This document shows positions 35,881-46,588 of a DNA stretch of 64,000 bases, in pieces (the first letter of the stretch is position 1; each line of letters starts with the position of its first letter). The stretch lies in the NCBI GenBank assembly GCA_012656075.1, contig JAAKBF010000207.1:310001-374000 (forward strand). Direction: 5' to 3'. The DNA is from Phytophthora hibernalis (taxonomy: Eukaryota > Oomycota > Peronosporomycetes > Peronosporales > Peronosporaceae). The position numbers and the translations under genes are program-made. The notes under the pieces are model-generated. The model was not told the origin of the DNA and made no database searches. It saw only the letters and a list, made by a program, of their open reading frames with translations.

Positions 35881-38800
35881 TCAGCTGTGGCTCGCACCAA
35901 ACGAAAGCGCGCGCGGAAGGAAATCGAAGAAGCGTTGTGTCACAACGCGGATGTGAATGCAACTCCTGCAGCTCCGGAGGATACCGTGACGAGGTGTAAA
36001 CGGAAGCAACGCAAAACGGCCAAGGCTCGCAGCTTGGTCAGTGAGATGGCTGCCCTTACCGTTTCGACCGCAACTGCGGTTGCTGCTGCAGCGAAAGCTG
36101 CTCTGGTATGCGCTGCGCCTACAGTCAGCGCTCCTACTACGGTGGCTGCGGCGGTGCCTGATGCTGAACCGGAGCGGCCTACGGTTGAACAAGAGGGAAA
36201 AACGGAAGACGATGATCCATCTTAGCACGAACTGCGGATTGATCCAGAATATGATGAGGGTCAGCTACTCGCGACTCTAGCGATTATTCCAGCGGGTCCT
36301 CCTGTACACCTTTCACCTGCAGCCAGACGCAGACGGCTGGAACTTACCGACCAAGAGCGCGAAGGCGAAAGAGAGAGAAATGGTGCGCAGCACGCATCAA
36401 TGCGCGAAGGCCTGACTGAGGTGGAACGTGAGCATCAACGTGAGCAAGCACGTATCCGCCGAGCCGCCCCTAAGCATAGGAGAGCTCTTATCAACCACGA
36501 GGATTTCAGAGCTGATATTGTTAGAAATAAAAACATCATCGGATGCCGATTCAAACTGCCTCCGACCACCGTCTGCCCCAATTGCAAAGCTTGGAAGTGA
36601 CCGGACGAGTCTGACAACATATGCTGCTTAGAGGGCAAAGTGCAACTCCCTCAACTTAAACCTGCACCTGCGGGCTCATCCAGCTGTACGGGGACCCGAG
36701 CTTCCGCACCCTCATCCGAGCGTACAACCAGGCCTTTGCCTTCACCTCCATCGGTGCTTCGTCGAGCGACGGGACGTTTGGTAATGTGAATCAGGACATG
36801 AACGTCGCGGGAGGGCAAGGTATTTATACCTATCGCATCCAGGGCGCCATGGGTCATTACCGCGGGTCGTTGCTACCGTACAAGGATCCCTACACAGGCC
36901 AGCCAACTGCACCCAAATTGGCGCAAATCTACATCGTGGATCCGGACATGCAGGCCCGCGCTACGCGGCGGAAGGAATTTTCGCCGATCTGGACACAGAT
37001 GCGTTGAGGTACATCGAGGATATGATGACCACGCACAACCCTTTCGCGCAGCAATTTCTAACCTTGGCGAGAAGCTGCGCCAATATCCGCTGGACAGTTC
37101 TCAGTTGATGGACGTCGTGTACCGCCTACACGAGAAACCATCCCAGCCCGGTACCCACAATTTGCCCACGGTGTCGGAGGTTGGAGTCACTATGATCGAA
37201 GACGGTAATCTGGCTCAACCGCGCGACCTGCTGCTCTACGCCAGAGATCACAAACTCCTGCGTCTGTTCGAAACTCACAACACGTACGACCCATTGCAGT
37301 ATCCTCTAGAGCTGTCAACGTTTAGGGGTCTAAACCTCGGAAACTTTGCCAACCTAAACTCAGAGTCGGGTTTGCTAAACGTTTCTAAACTCCGCAGTTT
37401 ACGTGACTAAGTTTTTGTATATTTTACAAAGTTCAAATGAATGGATCTTTCAGACTGAAAGGGTCGTGCTGGAAGTGATCACCTCGTCTAGTTGACAATG
37501 GACGAGCTCCGGCCGGCGGACCCTGCACCGCAGTCTTTGCCGATTTCTTCGATTGACACCACCAGTGTGCCGCCTCTACGAACTCCGACATCAATTCTGC
37601 CACCAAGCAGTCGAGAACGGTCCACGCGCACGCACAAGCAGCGGAGAACGTACAGTCCGTCTCCTCGGGAAACACCAACGCCAACGACAAGTCGTCCTAG
37701 TCGTCCTAGTCGTCCTAGTGCTAAGCGAAAGAAGCGGGATGCTCAAGCAAGTCGGGTCATTGTGAGCAATGACCGTGCTGATGGTAGGAGCATTGATCAA
37801 GGCCAAGCTTCGGCTCGTCAGCCCCGAGCCCGCCCAGTCACCTACTTGGAAACACCACCTGCCCATCTTGCTTGGGCTGTGGTGCTGCTGTGTTAATCCT
37901 TTCCGCTTCTCCCTGAGTTGCTGTCGCCCCTGGCCCAGCGTCTTCTGCCTGTCCAAGCTCGCTTTCCGTTTCACCCTGAGTTGCTCGCGCCCCTGACTCA
38001 GAGTCTTCTGCTTGTTCAAGCCCGCCCCTGTTGTAGTTTGAGCTCATAGATGAAGCTTGACCAGAGCGCTTTCACGAGAGCGTGCTGTTCGGTGAGCGAC
38101 CGCTCAAATTTAGGTGGGCCACATCTAAACTTAACTGCAGGAGTTAAGGTGTTGTGTAAACGTTTACAAGGTTTAGAGGTTTGTGCGAAACGTTGACAGC
38201 TCTAGTATCCACTACTATTCCCACACGGTGAGCTCGGGTGGACTTTTACGGATCAATACGCGAACGGTGCCGAGGTGAGAAAGAAGAGGGAGATACCTCT
38301 ACGCGCGCATGCGGCGTTTCGTCTCTTCCAGAAAATCGACGACATGTGAGCGCTCCACCTTGGCGGGCGCCTCTTCCAGCAGTGGGTGGTCGACCAACGG
38401 GCAAAGCGTGAACAGGAGCAGCTGCGCTGGGGAGCAACGCACCAGAAGGACATTCGTGTAGACCAATACTACGGCGTTCGTGATGCTTACGAGAGCGAAA
38501 ACACGGTAGCTCTGGGTGAAGGAGAAGCGTAACTTACCGAGTACGATCGCGGCAGTGGCGAGTTGGTGCACCCTGATCGGATTCCTGGCCACGATCACTT
38601 CCTGGGTCAAATTGGCAAACGTGTCATCCTCCTGGAGACCCACGTCGGGAGTCCTCGCTACATATACAAGGCGTATCAAGACTCTATGGCTATCGTGCGC
38701 GAATACGGCAAGCCAGACGCCTTCGTTACCAAGACTTGCAATCCAAAATGGGGTGACATACTGGAAAAAATACCTGCTGGCTAGACCGCTCAGGATCGTC

Positions 38801-39420
38801 CAGAAATTGTTGCTCGCGTATGTCAACAATATCTTCGTGAACTTTTGAAGGATTTGGATGAGGGAGTGATCGGTCGTTTGGCCGCGCGGATCTATGTTGT
38901 GAAGTTCCAGAAGCGAGGGTTACCCCACGCTCACATTCTTACTATTCTGGACGAAGAGGACAAGCCGAAGACAAGGGACATTATCGACAGATTGGTATCG
39001 GCAGAGCTGCCCGACAAGGACATCAATCCGTAGTTGTACGAAACCATCCTAGATACCATGATGCATTGGTCGTGTGGTGCGAACTCGGGTCTTCCGTGTA
39101 TGAAGGATGGGAAATGCACTAAGGGATACCCCAAGCCATTGGTGGATGTCACTCGAGCGAATGAGAACGGCTACCCGGTCTATAGAAGGCGGAGGCGCGC
39201 AGAAGGGGTCCTCATTTACAAGGGAAAGACCTACGACAACGCAACCATCAACCAGTGGTTGGTTCCGTACAACCCGTACTTCTCCCAGAAGTTCGACTGT
39301 CATATCAACGTCGAGGTCCGCACGGCTATCACGGCCATGAAGTATCTCTACAAGTACGTCTATAAAGGGTCCGACAAAGCTGTCATTACTATAGAAGCCG
39401 TGCGGGATTTGAGGTCCTGA
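35881..39420 (+). pseudogene. Helitron N-terminal and Rep (HUH nuclease) region
   Basis: The start is Lys/Arg/Ala-rich (35881-36225). Then come a Cys-rich block, CPNCKAWK with a CC pair 14 residues on (36570-36640), and a Helitron-like N domain (QGAMGHYRGSLLPYKDPYTG, then LPTVSEVGVTMIEDGN near 37160). The MITE separates DPLQY from PLLFPHGELGW. In Rep, KRGLPHAHILTILDEED near 38912 has the His-hydrophobic-His metal site, and AMKYLYKYVYKG near 39338-39373 has the paired catalytic tyrosines. Rep nicks and joins DNA for rolling-circle transposition. In-frame stops at 38782 and 39031 and frame changes make it non-coding as given. Confidence 0.8.
37307..38204. mobile_element. hAT-like MITE (898 bp) in the Helitron Rep gene
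   Basis: The ends are perfect 17-bp terminal inverted repeats (TAGAGCTGTCAACGTTT and its complement). They fit the YARNG start of hAT ends. The flanks gtatcctc (37299-37306) and gtatccac (38205-38212) form an 8-bp target duplication with one change, the hAT length. Joining the flanks restores the Helitron protein order DPLQY-PLLFPHGE. Inside are a Pro/Ser/Arg-rich open frame (37492-37896, plus) and two tandem copies of a unit of about 63 bp (37908-38033). Confidence 0.85.
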
Positions 39421-41787
39421 GATATCTTAACGCGAGATATGTATCGCCGGTAGAGGCGTGCATGCGTCTGTTGACCTATTCGATCCAGGGTCGCACGCAT
39501 GCCATCACGCGACTTACTGTTCACTTGGAAGGCGGTCAGTTTGTGGTCTTCCGAGCCGAGGAGTACCCCGAACGTGTCCTGGAGCGCTGGCGGCGTACCA
39601 GGCTGACCCAGGTTTCACCCTTTACGCGAGCGACGCACCAGAAAACCAAATCGCCAAGACTATGCTGTATCAAAACATCCCGAAGGAGCTCGCGTGGATT
39701 GACCCGGAGAAAAGATGGAAGCGTCGGACAAGATACCACGCGGCTATAGGACGTTTGATCCACGTTTCCCCGAGGGACTTTAAGCGCTTCTACTTGCGGC
39801 GCTGCTGTGCCATCGAAAAGGTCCGACTTCATATGAGGATCTGCGGACAGTCGACAATGTGGTGTGTAATACATTCCATGAGGCAGCCTTGGCTACATGA
39901 CTGCTTGATGACGACATAGAGTGGATTTCCTGCATGACTGAAGCAGGTGCGTTCAAGATGGTGTACCCCCTCCGCCAGCTTTTCGCTACGCTGTTGGTGT
40001 ATTCGCAAGTTTCGAACGTGCGTGGACTGTGGGATCAGTTTTACGAGGAACTGTCGGCCGACTTTGAGCGTCAACTCAACGCACGACGCGGGCAGGAGGT
40101 CGCCGACAGCATCATGTTTCTCACGCTCAAGAGTATTGACGACCTCCTCAAAATTAACGGCGTGAGCCTCGACACCTACAACACAAGCCTCCCCCAGCTG
40201 AGCGATTTCCCGATAATATTGGTCAACTCCGAGAGGGAGAACAACCTAATTCGTCGCGATCTGGAAGAGTACACGCGTTCTGTTCTACAAAATGTTGCGG
40301 ACCATACAGGAGACCTCAACGGGGGACAGAGGGCCATTTACGACCAAGTTGCTGGCGCGGTAGACACGCCTGAAGTAGGCAATAAACTGTTCTTCATCGA
40401 CGGTCCGGGTGGTACTGGAAAATCGACGCTGCTCAAGCATGTCCTCGCCAACGTGCGTCTCTCGGGAAAAATTGCGATCGCAGTCGCGTCCTGCGGCATC
40501 GCGTCATTGCTTCTTATGGGCGGTCGTACAGCACACTCAACATTCAAGATTCCCCTGAAATTGGATGAAAAGTCTACGTGCTCCGTTACCAAGCAGTCCT
40601 ACCTAAGGGCGTTGATCCAGCGCGACAGTCTTATCATCTGGGATGAAGCATCCACGACGCACCGGCACGCTTTCGAGGCGGTTGACCGCACCCTTCGTGA
40701 TGTGATGAACAACGACCGAGAACCGTTTGGAGGAAAAGTATGGTTTTGTCAGGTGACTTCAGTCAGATTCTGCCAGTCGTCATCAAGGGAAACCGGCAGA
40801 GACGATCGACGCCTGTCTCAAGTCCTCCCAACTGTGGCCGTACTTCCAACAAGTCCGACTCACGGAGAACATGCGGATTCGGACAACCGACAACGAAAGT
40901 TCAGCTGAAGATATTGCAGCCTTTTCGGAGTTTCTTCTCCAGGTAGGCGAAGGTCGACATGAAATCAATCCGGCACTCGGAGGGGCCTTAATGAAAATCC
41001 CGCGCGATATGTTGATCGACAACCCGCCCGCTGACTTAGACGCCGACGCAGAGATCGCGCCGGGTGCTGTACCTATTTGGTATGAAACGGATGATTGATA
41101 CCATGTACGCTGACGTGAACGACCGGACCATCGCCACTGACGAATACTTCGCGAACCGCACCATCTTGACGACAACCAACGCGATGGTGCACCGCATCAA
41201 CGAGGCAGTGGGGCGACGCTTGGACGGAGAGGCGTGTGAGTTCCTCTCGGTCGACTCGGTTCAGGACGACGAGGCAGTTAATTTCTTAGAGACAGAGGTT
41301 CTGAACACGATCGACATCAACGGGATTGGTGTTGAAGAGGGACCAGTCGATCATGATGATGAGGAACTTGAACCCGGACCTGGGGCTTTGCAACGGCACG
41401 CGCCTTAGAGTGAAGGAATTGAAGCCTCACGTGATACACGCGACCATCATGACTGGCGAGCGCCAAGGCAAGAACGTACTGATTCCACGGATCGTCTTCG
41501 TTAGTGACGGAAACGCCCGCGACTTCCCATTCCACCTTCGCCGCAAGCAGTTCCCAGTTCAGCCCGCATTTACTATGACAATCAACAAGGCCCAAGGACA
41601 AACGGTTCTCAACCTGGGACTTTACTTGGCGATACCATTCTTTTCGCACGGCCAGCTGTATGTGGCGCTCTCCCGGGTCACTGCGAGATCCAAGATCAAG
41701 ATACTACTGGACTATCCAGACATGGAGGAAGAGGACGGAGCATACACCCCGAACATCGTGTACAGGCAGATTTTCAGCACGGCGTAG
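39421..41787 (+). pseudogene. Helitron Pif1-like helicase
   Basis: After a linker with RLLTYSIQGRTHAITRLTVH (39462) the helicase opens near 39934. Walker A GPGGTGKST is at about 40402-40428, Walker B LIIWDEAS at about 40631-40654, then VLSGDFSQILPVV (40742), LTENMRIRTTDNES (40860), and the C-terminal motifs FTMTINKAQGQTVLNLGLYL (41570) and GQLYVALSRVT (41652), ending at TAG 41785-41787. This family unwinds DNA during rolling-circle transposition. Frameshifts occur near 40740, 40860, 41090 and 41320. Confidence 0.85.
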
Positions 41788-41945
41788 GGCGGAAGACAGT
41801 AACTGCATATACATAACATTTATAACAGTTCAATTCATGTCTACATGGTGTAAATGTTCGCCCCGTGGAGCGAAGCGAAGGGGGCGGCCCACTTAACTGG
41901 GACAAACCACTGCCCCACCGCCGGGTAGCGGCGGCAAACGGCTAG

Positions 41946-43203
41946 TCTACTACAAGTAGTAGACGAACCTGTCCGTCCGTCTGTCTGTCTGTCACGTGTG
42001 TCGCCGCTGCCGAGCGATAGCGACGGCGGCTCCGATTCACAAGAAATAAATAGTTTGCCGCCGTCGGCGGGCCCTCTTTAGCTGAAAAACGTCCTTCCAA
42101 GCAGCCGAGCGCAGCGGTGGCCCTCATTGGCTAAAACTACGGTAAGTTGGTGTGGATTACATTTAATTGATGTGGGTTACATGCAATCGTACTTAAGAGT
42201 ACGGAACTTATCGCTCAGCAGAGCCCAGCGCAGGCCCCTCATTGGCTAAAACGAAAGGAAGTTGATATGTGTTACATTAGGTTTGTGGGATGTACATGAA
42301 ACCGTACATAGCCGGAATATAAAGGTGTAAATGTAAGCAAAAGCCAAATGGACCCCTTCACCTGCGCTACCTATAGCGCCCGGGTGCCGCCGCCCGTAGA
42401 TGTCGACGGGCTCGGACTGCAACTTCGTCGGTGCTCCTGCTGCGTGGCGCTCCTTGCCTGGGATGCGTTTGCGGGGAGGTGCTCGGGCGGGTGGTCGTCG
42501 CTGCGTTGCGTGCGCGAACGGCCCCGACCGCCACGTGTACTGGCACCGCGCGGAACCTGCTCCGATCCAACCACTGCCAGACCAGCGCCAGCAACGAGCG
42601 GAGCTGGTAGCCGCCGCGATGGGCCCGCCGCAAGCACCAATTGTGCCGCCTCTCGAGGACCGGGAATGACGCCGACGCAGACACCGTCGCCGTATGCAAC
42701 CCCGCCTCCGCAAGAACCACCAGAAGGAGTAGACGGTAACGCAATACAGGGTTTCCATTGGCTAAAATGTTGGTTTGGCTTTCCATAGTAGTATTCAGAT
42801 TACAGAGAGACGATAGGATACCGAGATAGGATAGACAAAGAGAGACGACAGTATGAGAGACGATATGATAGGTAGCGATAGGTAGACGATAGATTGACGA
42901 AAGGCGATGATTGGTAGACGTTAGGTAGACGAGAGGTGATATGTAGATGATAGACGAAGACGGTAGCTAGGAGGCGATAGGTAGATGTTGTGACAATAGT
43001 ACTTGTACGAGAGCCGATAGTATCAAAGACGATACGAAGTATGAGAGACGATAGTATGATAGATATGCAGAAATAGACGATAGGTAGAGCGATAGGAATA
43101 GATAAACCATAGATATGAGAGACGAGATTGTATCAGAGATGTGTGCATCACCCCCGATTAACTACAAAATATAAACCGCCGTGTAGCGGCGGCACTCGGC
43201 TAG
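41946..43203 (+). mobile_element. Helitron B, short non-autonomous, head-to-tail with A
   Basis: It begins TCTACTAC, a normal Helitron 5' TC, at the base after the CTAG of Helitron A. It ends with the same 3' structure: stem ccgccg/cggcgg (43176-43192), seven bases and CTAG at 43200-43203 before a T. Length is 1258 bp. The 5' terminus is itself a hairpin (TCTACTAC-aa-GTAGTAGA). Three inverted CCAAT boxes (near 42126, 42241 and 42757), a duplicated unit of about 116 bp (42100-42330) and an AATATAAAGG TATA-like box (42317) precede an open frame at 42348-42788 that is Cys- and Pro-rich and of unknown function. Confidence 0.8.
42800..43140. repeat. Degenerate gacgata/gatagg repeat array
   Basis: About 340 bp are built from irregular copies of gacgatag, gataggtag and tatgagaga. 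The period is not constant. It lies inside Helitron B, between the open frame and the 3' end. Confidence 0.75.
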
Positions 43204-43431
43204 TCGTTCACGTAGGGGGCGGCCTTTGGATGTGACGGACGAGCGGCGCTTGTCCTTGATGGAGGCTGCGTCTCGCAGAATGCGGAAAATGGTAGCATCC
43301 GCAGAAGGGTCCGACAGCTTGAATGTTGTCCTAGCCCAGCGTGCGAGATGAGATAGCGTTAGGGCCTGACAGCGTTCATGCTGGTCAATTATGTCGCACT
43401 TCTGCTTGATAGTCAGCCATAGACCCTTCAT
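43204..43431 (-). pseudogene. Pogo/Tigger-like transposase N-terminal HTH fragment
   Basis: The minus strand reads LTIKQKCDIIDQHERCQALT, SHLARWARTTFKL and ATIFRILRDAASI, the pattern of the CENP-B/Tigger N-terminal helix-turn-helix, which binds terminal repeats. The coding stops making sense exactly at 43204, where Helitron B ends, so the gene was cut by that insertion or its remainder lost. Upstream (43432-43520) KRADK can be read before a stop. Confidence 0.55.
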
Positions 43432-44393
43432 TCACTTGTCAGCTCGCTTGGTAGTAGATATCATGGTGCCTCCGGTGCGCACTACAGGAAAAGATCGGGA
43501 TTGATAAAGGCGATTGAAGTCGGCATGCTTTTGGCGGGACGATTCGAATTCAAATCTTGACCTCCAACGTGGACCACACAGGGTGGTATCTATCGATGGG
43601 CACTTCCCTCTTGAAAATGTTTCAACTGATCCTATCGGCATCGCAGAGGTATTAGCTGAAGGCTGTTTTCAGTTTCTCGGCGGAATTTGAAGTCTGCCTC
43701 ACTTCTGTGAATTTTTTGGTTTTTCGCTATCAATTGTTGAAGCGATCAAATCTCACAGGTTCTCTGCATGCGGCTTTTAAAATTGGCATGACCACCTTGA
43801 CAGCTCGCTTGAAGCTGACTCGCTTGCTTCGGTCGGCTCTCAGCCGTGGCAAGAGTGGGCATGGTGGACGGGCAACCCACCGGCGGCCCGTGTTACATGT
43901 AAGCAGGATTTTCAGCACCGTAGTGTCATCATCGTGCACGTCCTGCGATTATGCCCCGATATCGGTGGGCAAGATGTGCAACAAGTCGATGGCGCTGAGC
44001 AGGGCGCGTTTTGGCAGTCGTCGCCGCCTCTATCTTCGTTAATAGCACGACGCTTTGCATTGCGAGACGTTACATGGATACATGTACTTCGCAGGTGCTT
44101 TCTCATGCACGAGCGCTGAAGCCCAGCCGTCACTGACGCCCCGTCAGCCGCCAGCGGCAGCGCTGTCACAAGCGGTGATCGCCCCTCTTTGGCCGAGCCC
44201 ACCTTGAGAAATGCCCCGGGGCTGTCAGAGTGGCATGTGTCGAGGGACCCTCGAGCATCACCCGACTCCAAGCTATCCTTGACGACCGCCGTTCCCGTCA
44301 TTGTGCCATTTTCCTCCGAGCGAACACTAGACTGTCACCAATTGAAGCGCCCATCCGAGTCTTTATCCTCGCGCATTTTGCTAATCGACCGAT
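43432..44393. other. Spacer upstream of the zinc-finger cluster
   Basis: Several open frames exist on both strands, but none shows a recognisable motif. The last 100 bases before 44394 are the likely promoter of the first zinc-finger gene. Confidence 0.4.
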
Positions 44394-45364
44394 ATGATGA
44401 TTGAGTCTGTCACCAAGTACATGTACTCATATGGCAGTGAGAAGCCAGCCGCCGACGCGAGATCGGACGCCAGCGCTTCCCCACCTCTACGGCGACCACT
44501 CCTCCTGCTGAGAAGCCCCACAAGTGCCCGCAGCGAGGCTGCGACCGACAGTTCAATCGCAAATACACGCTCGTGGAGCACATGAAGACCCACACGGGCG
44601 AGAAGCCCCATGTGTGCCCCGTACGGTCCTGCAGTAAGCGCTTTAGCACGTCCGGGAACTTGTCGAGGCACAAGCGGCTGCATGGCGTCATCAAACCACT
44701 CGAGTGCCCAGTCGAGGGCTGCTACTGCTCTTTCCCGAGCGACAACAAGCTCGACAAGCACATGCAGTTCCACCTCGGCAGCCCCGTGCATGTGTGCACC
44801 ATCGGCACTTGCGGCAAGACCTTCAGCACCACAGGCAACCTGAACCGCCACGCCAAGCGACACCACCCGAACCAGACGCTGCGTCCGCTTCCACCGCCAC
44901 AGCCCAACGCTCCGCTCCTGATCCAGCCACCGCTGATGGCACCACAGCAGCTCCACGTTCAGATCCCTCCTCAGCAACAGGTGCAGTACCCGGTGGACAT
45001 GGGCTACCAGTTTCCGAGCCCGCCCGTCGTCAACCACCCTTTGAAACGGTTCATGGACGTAGTGCCCCCAGCCTTCGCTCCTGGCTTTGCTCAACAGTAC
45101 TACGGCAGCTACCGGTGGAGCGGTGACTTCTCTCGCCCCAGCTCGGTACAAGTGATGCCGACTCAATTGTCGTCTCCAATCGGGGTGACGGCCCAAGGCA
45201 CCCGGAACCCAGGCATCGCCGATGTCCTGTCGTCCATTTTCGACGAAATGGAGGCCGCATCCACAGACCCAGAGAAGCCGCTGCCGGCGCCACCACTTCA
45301 GCCACAGCCGCAGAACCTGCTGGACGACATGGTGAGCTTCCACGTCACGCATATCGAGCTATAA
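44394..45364 (+). CDS. Four-finger C2H2 zinc-finger protein 1
   Basis: Four C-x4-C-x12-H-x3-H fingers follow each other: CPQRGCDRQFNRKY, CPVRSCSKRFSTSGNLSRH, CPVEGCYCSFPSDNKLDKH and CTIGTCGKTFSTTGNLNRH. The first linker is the TGEKPH type. This predicts a sequence-specific nuclear DNA-binding protein. The long Pro/Gln-rich tail (from 44870) could be an activation region, and the end is DDMVSFHVTHIEL. Starting at ATG 44394 needs one extra C in the C-run at 44479-44482; with it, SASP-TSTATTPPAEKPHKC reads through. Without it the fingers have no ATG in frame. It converges on finger gene 2, with 195 bp between the stops. Target genes are unknown. Confidence 0.8.
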
Positions 45365-45559
45365 GTGTCGAGGACCGTAGTTGTCCGTCTAATAAGTTAA
45401 TGCAGCAGTGATCGTTCCGGCAGTGTCTAACCAAATGCATTCTGGAGCCCACGAAAAGCGCAAAAATGCGACCAGTGAAACGTGCGCTGTCAAACATCGA
45501 TCTGTTGACAGTCATTCCATTTTAACTTATTACTTTGTACATCTAGGACGCGCAGCTAT

Positions 45560-46392
45560 TTATGACATGTGAGAGACATGGAAGTTGATCATGTCGTCGA
45601 GGATGCTGACCTGACCGTGGCTCTCACTGTCCTCGGGCTGATCGTCGGCATGACCGGGTTGAGCCACAGCCTCGTCGAAGATCTCGGTGAGTACGTCGAC
45701 CATCTCGTCCGAGTGCCAGGTCGTCAGAGCCTTAGGAGCGGGGACTCGGAAGTTCTCGCACTGATCCGGTGTGAATTGAGGCAGACTGGACACGTCGATG
45801 GCGGGCGGCTGAGCGGACTCCATGCAGCTCTCGAATAGGAGCGCCGTGTAGGAGGAAGTTGACTGCTGCTCGGCACTGGTGGGGCTGTCTGCACTGTACT
45901 CGGACGACGGGCTCGTGTCCATGTGCTGGTTCTTGATGTGGCGGTTGAGGTTCCCTGTGGTGCTGAAGGTCTTACCGCAGTGGTTGATGGCGCACACCTG
46001 GACGGCGCTGCCAAGGTGAAACTTCATGTGCTTTTCGAGCTTGTTGTTGCTCGGAAAGGCGCTCAGACATCCCTCAACGGGACACTCGAGCGGTTCAATG
46101 TATCCATGAAGTCGCTTGTGCCTCGACAAGTTGCCGGACGTACTGAAGCGTTTAGCGCACGTCCTGACAGGGCACACGTGGGGCTTCTCCCCGTGTGGGT
46201 CTTCATGTGCTCGATCAGAGTGTACTTGCGGTTGAAGTGGCGGTCGCAGCCGGGCTCCGTACATCGATGTTTGGTGGGTGTCAGTGGTTTGACCAGAGTC
46301 GAGCTCTCGGTCTGAGGCAGCGGTGCCGACGCCAGGCGTCTGAGCTCAACGGTGCGTTCGAAAGTGGCGTCACGCGGAGTGGAGACTTGCAT
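45560..46392 (-). CDS. Four-finger C2H2 zinc-finger protein 2
   Basis: The start is ATG at 46392 (MQVSTPRDATFERTVELRRL). Finger 1 is CTEPGCDRHFNRKYTLIEH, then the others as in its paralogues (CPVRTCAKRFSTSGNLSRH, CPVEGCLSAFPSNNKLEKH, CAINHCGKTFSTTGNLNRH). The Ser-rich acidic tail ends DDMINFHVSHMS. One base is missing near 46188-46192, in the first linker: the paralogues read ACGGGCGAGAAG and here the C is absent, so fingers 2-4 lie in another frame. Given the intact downstream frame I favour a sequence error over a pseudogene. It is convergent with gene 1 and divergent from gene 3. Confidence 0.75.
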
Positions 46393-46547
46393 GTTTGAGC
46401 CAGGGGTCTTTGCCGAAAACGACAAATGGCGAAATGCCGACGACTAAGGCGGGCAGGACGAGGTGGTACGACACGACGGACAGCGAGGCAATTCGACGAC
46501 GCTGGTTGCAGGTCTCGTCCAGCATGGCTGAGTGGACGGGCAATAGG

Positions 46548-46588
46548 ACGGACGGCGGACCTCGTGACTCACGAGGTCCGCCGTCCGT
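46548..46588. repeat. Perfect palindrome, 20-bp arms, 1-nt centre
   Basis: Arms 46548-46567 and 46569-46588 are exact reverse complements around a single C. It lies about 160 bp upstream of zinc-finger gene 2, in the shared 1.4-kb interval between genes 2 and 3. That interval (46393-47796) holds no other feature I can support. Confidence 0.9.

Larger units (their letters stand above)
35881..41945 (+). mobile_element. Helitron A (Rep-helicase type)
   Basis: A Helitron-like N-terminal region, a HUH/Y2 Rep domain and a Pif1-like helicase follow on the plus strand. The 3' terminus is textbook: a 6-bp stem with a 5-nt loop (41918-41934), seven bases, then CTAG at 41942-41945 and a T. The 5' end was not found; 35881 is only where continuous Helitron-like coding begins. 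Coding is frameshifted in several places and split by a MITE at 37307-38204. Confidence 0.8.

Noticed and set aside
41971..41990. gtccgtctgtctgtctgtc as an independent microsatellite
   Set aside because: It is part of the conserved Helitron 5' end, also seen in the fragment near 29740.
41946..42140. TIR of a large DNA transposon paired with 29598-29750
   Set aside because: The right copy is explained as the 5' end of Helitron B and the left as a truncated relative; there is no target duplication.
43645..44340. Open frames between the pogo fragment and the finger genes
   Set aside because: No motif, no consistent codon pattern and overlapping frames on both strands.
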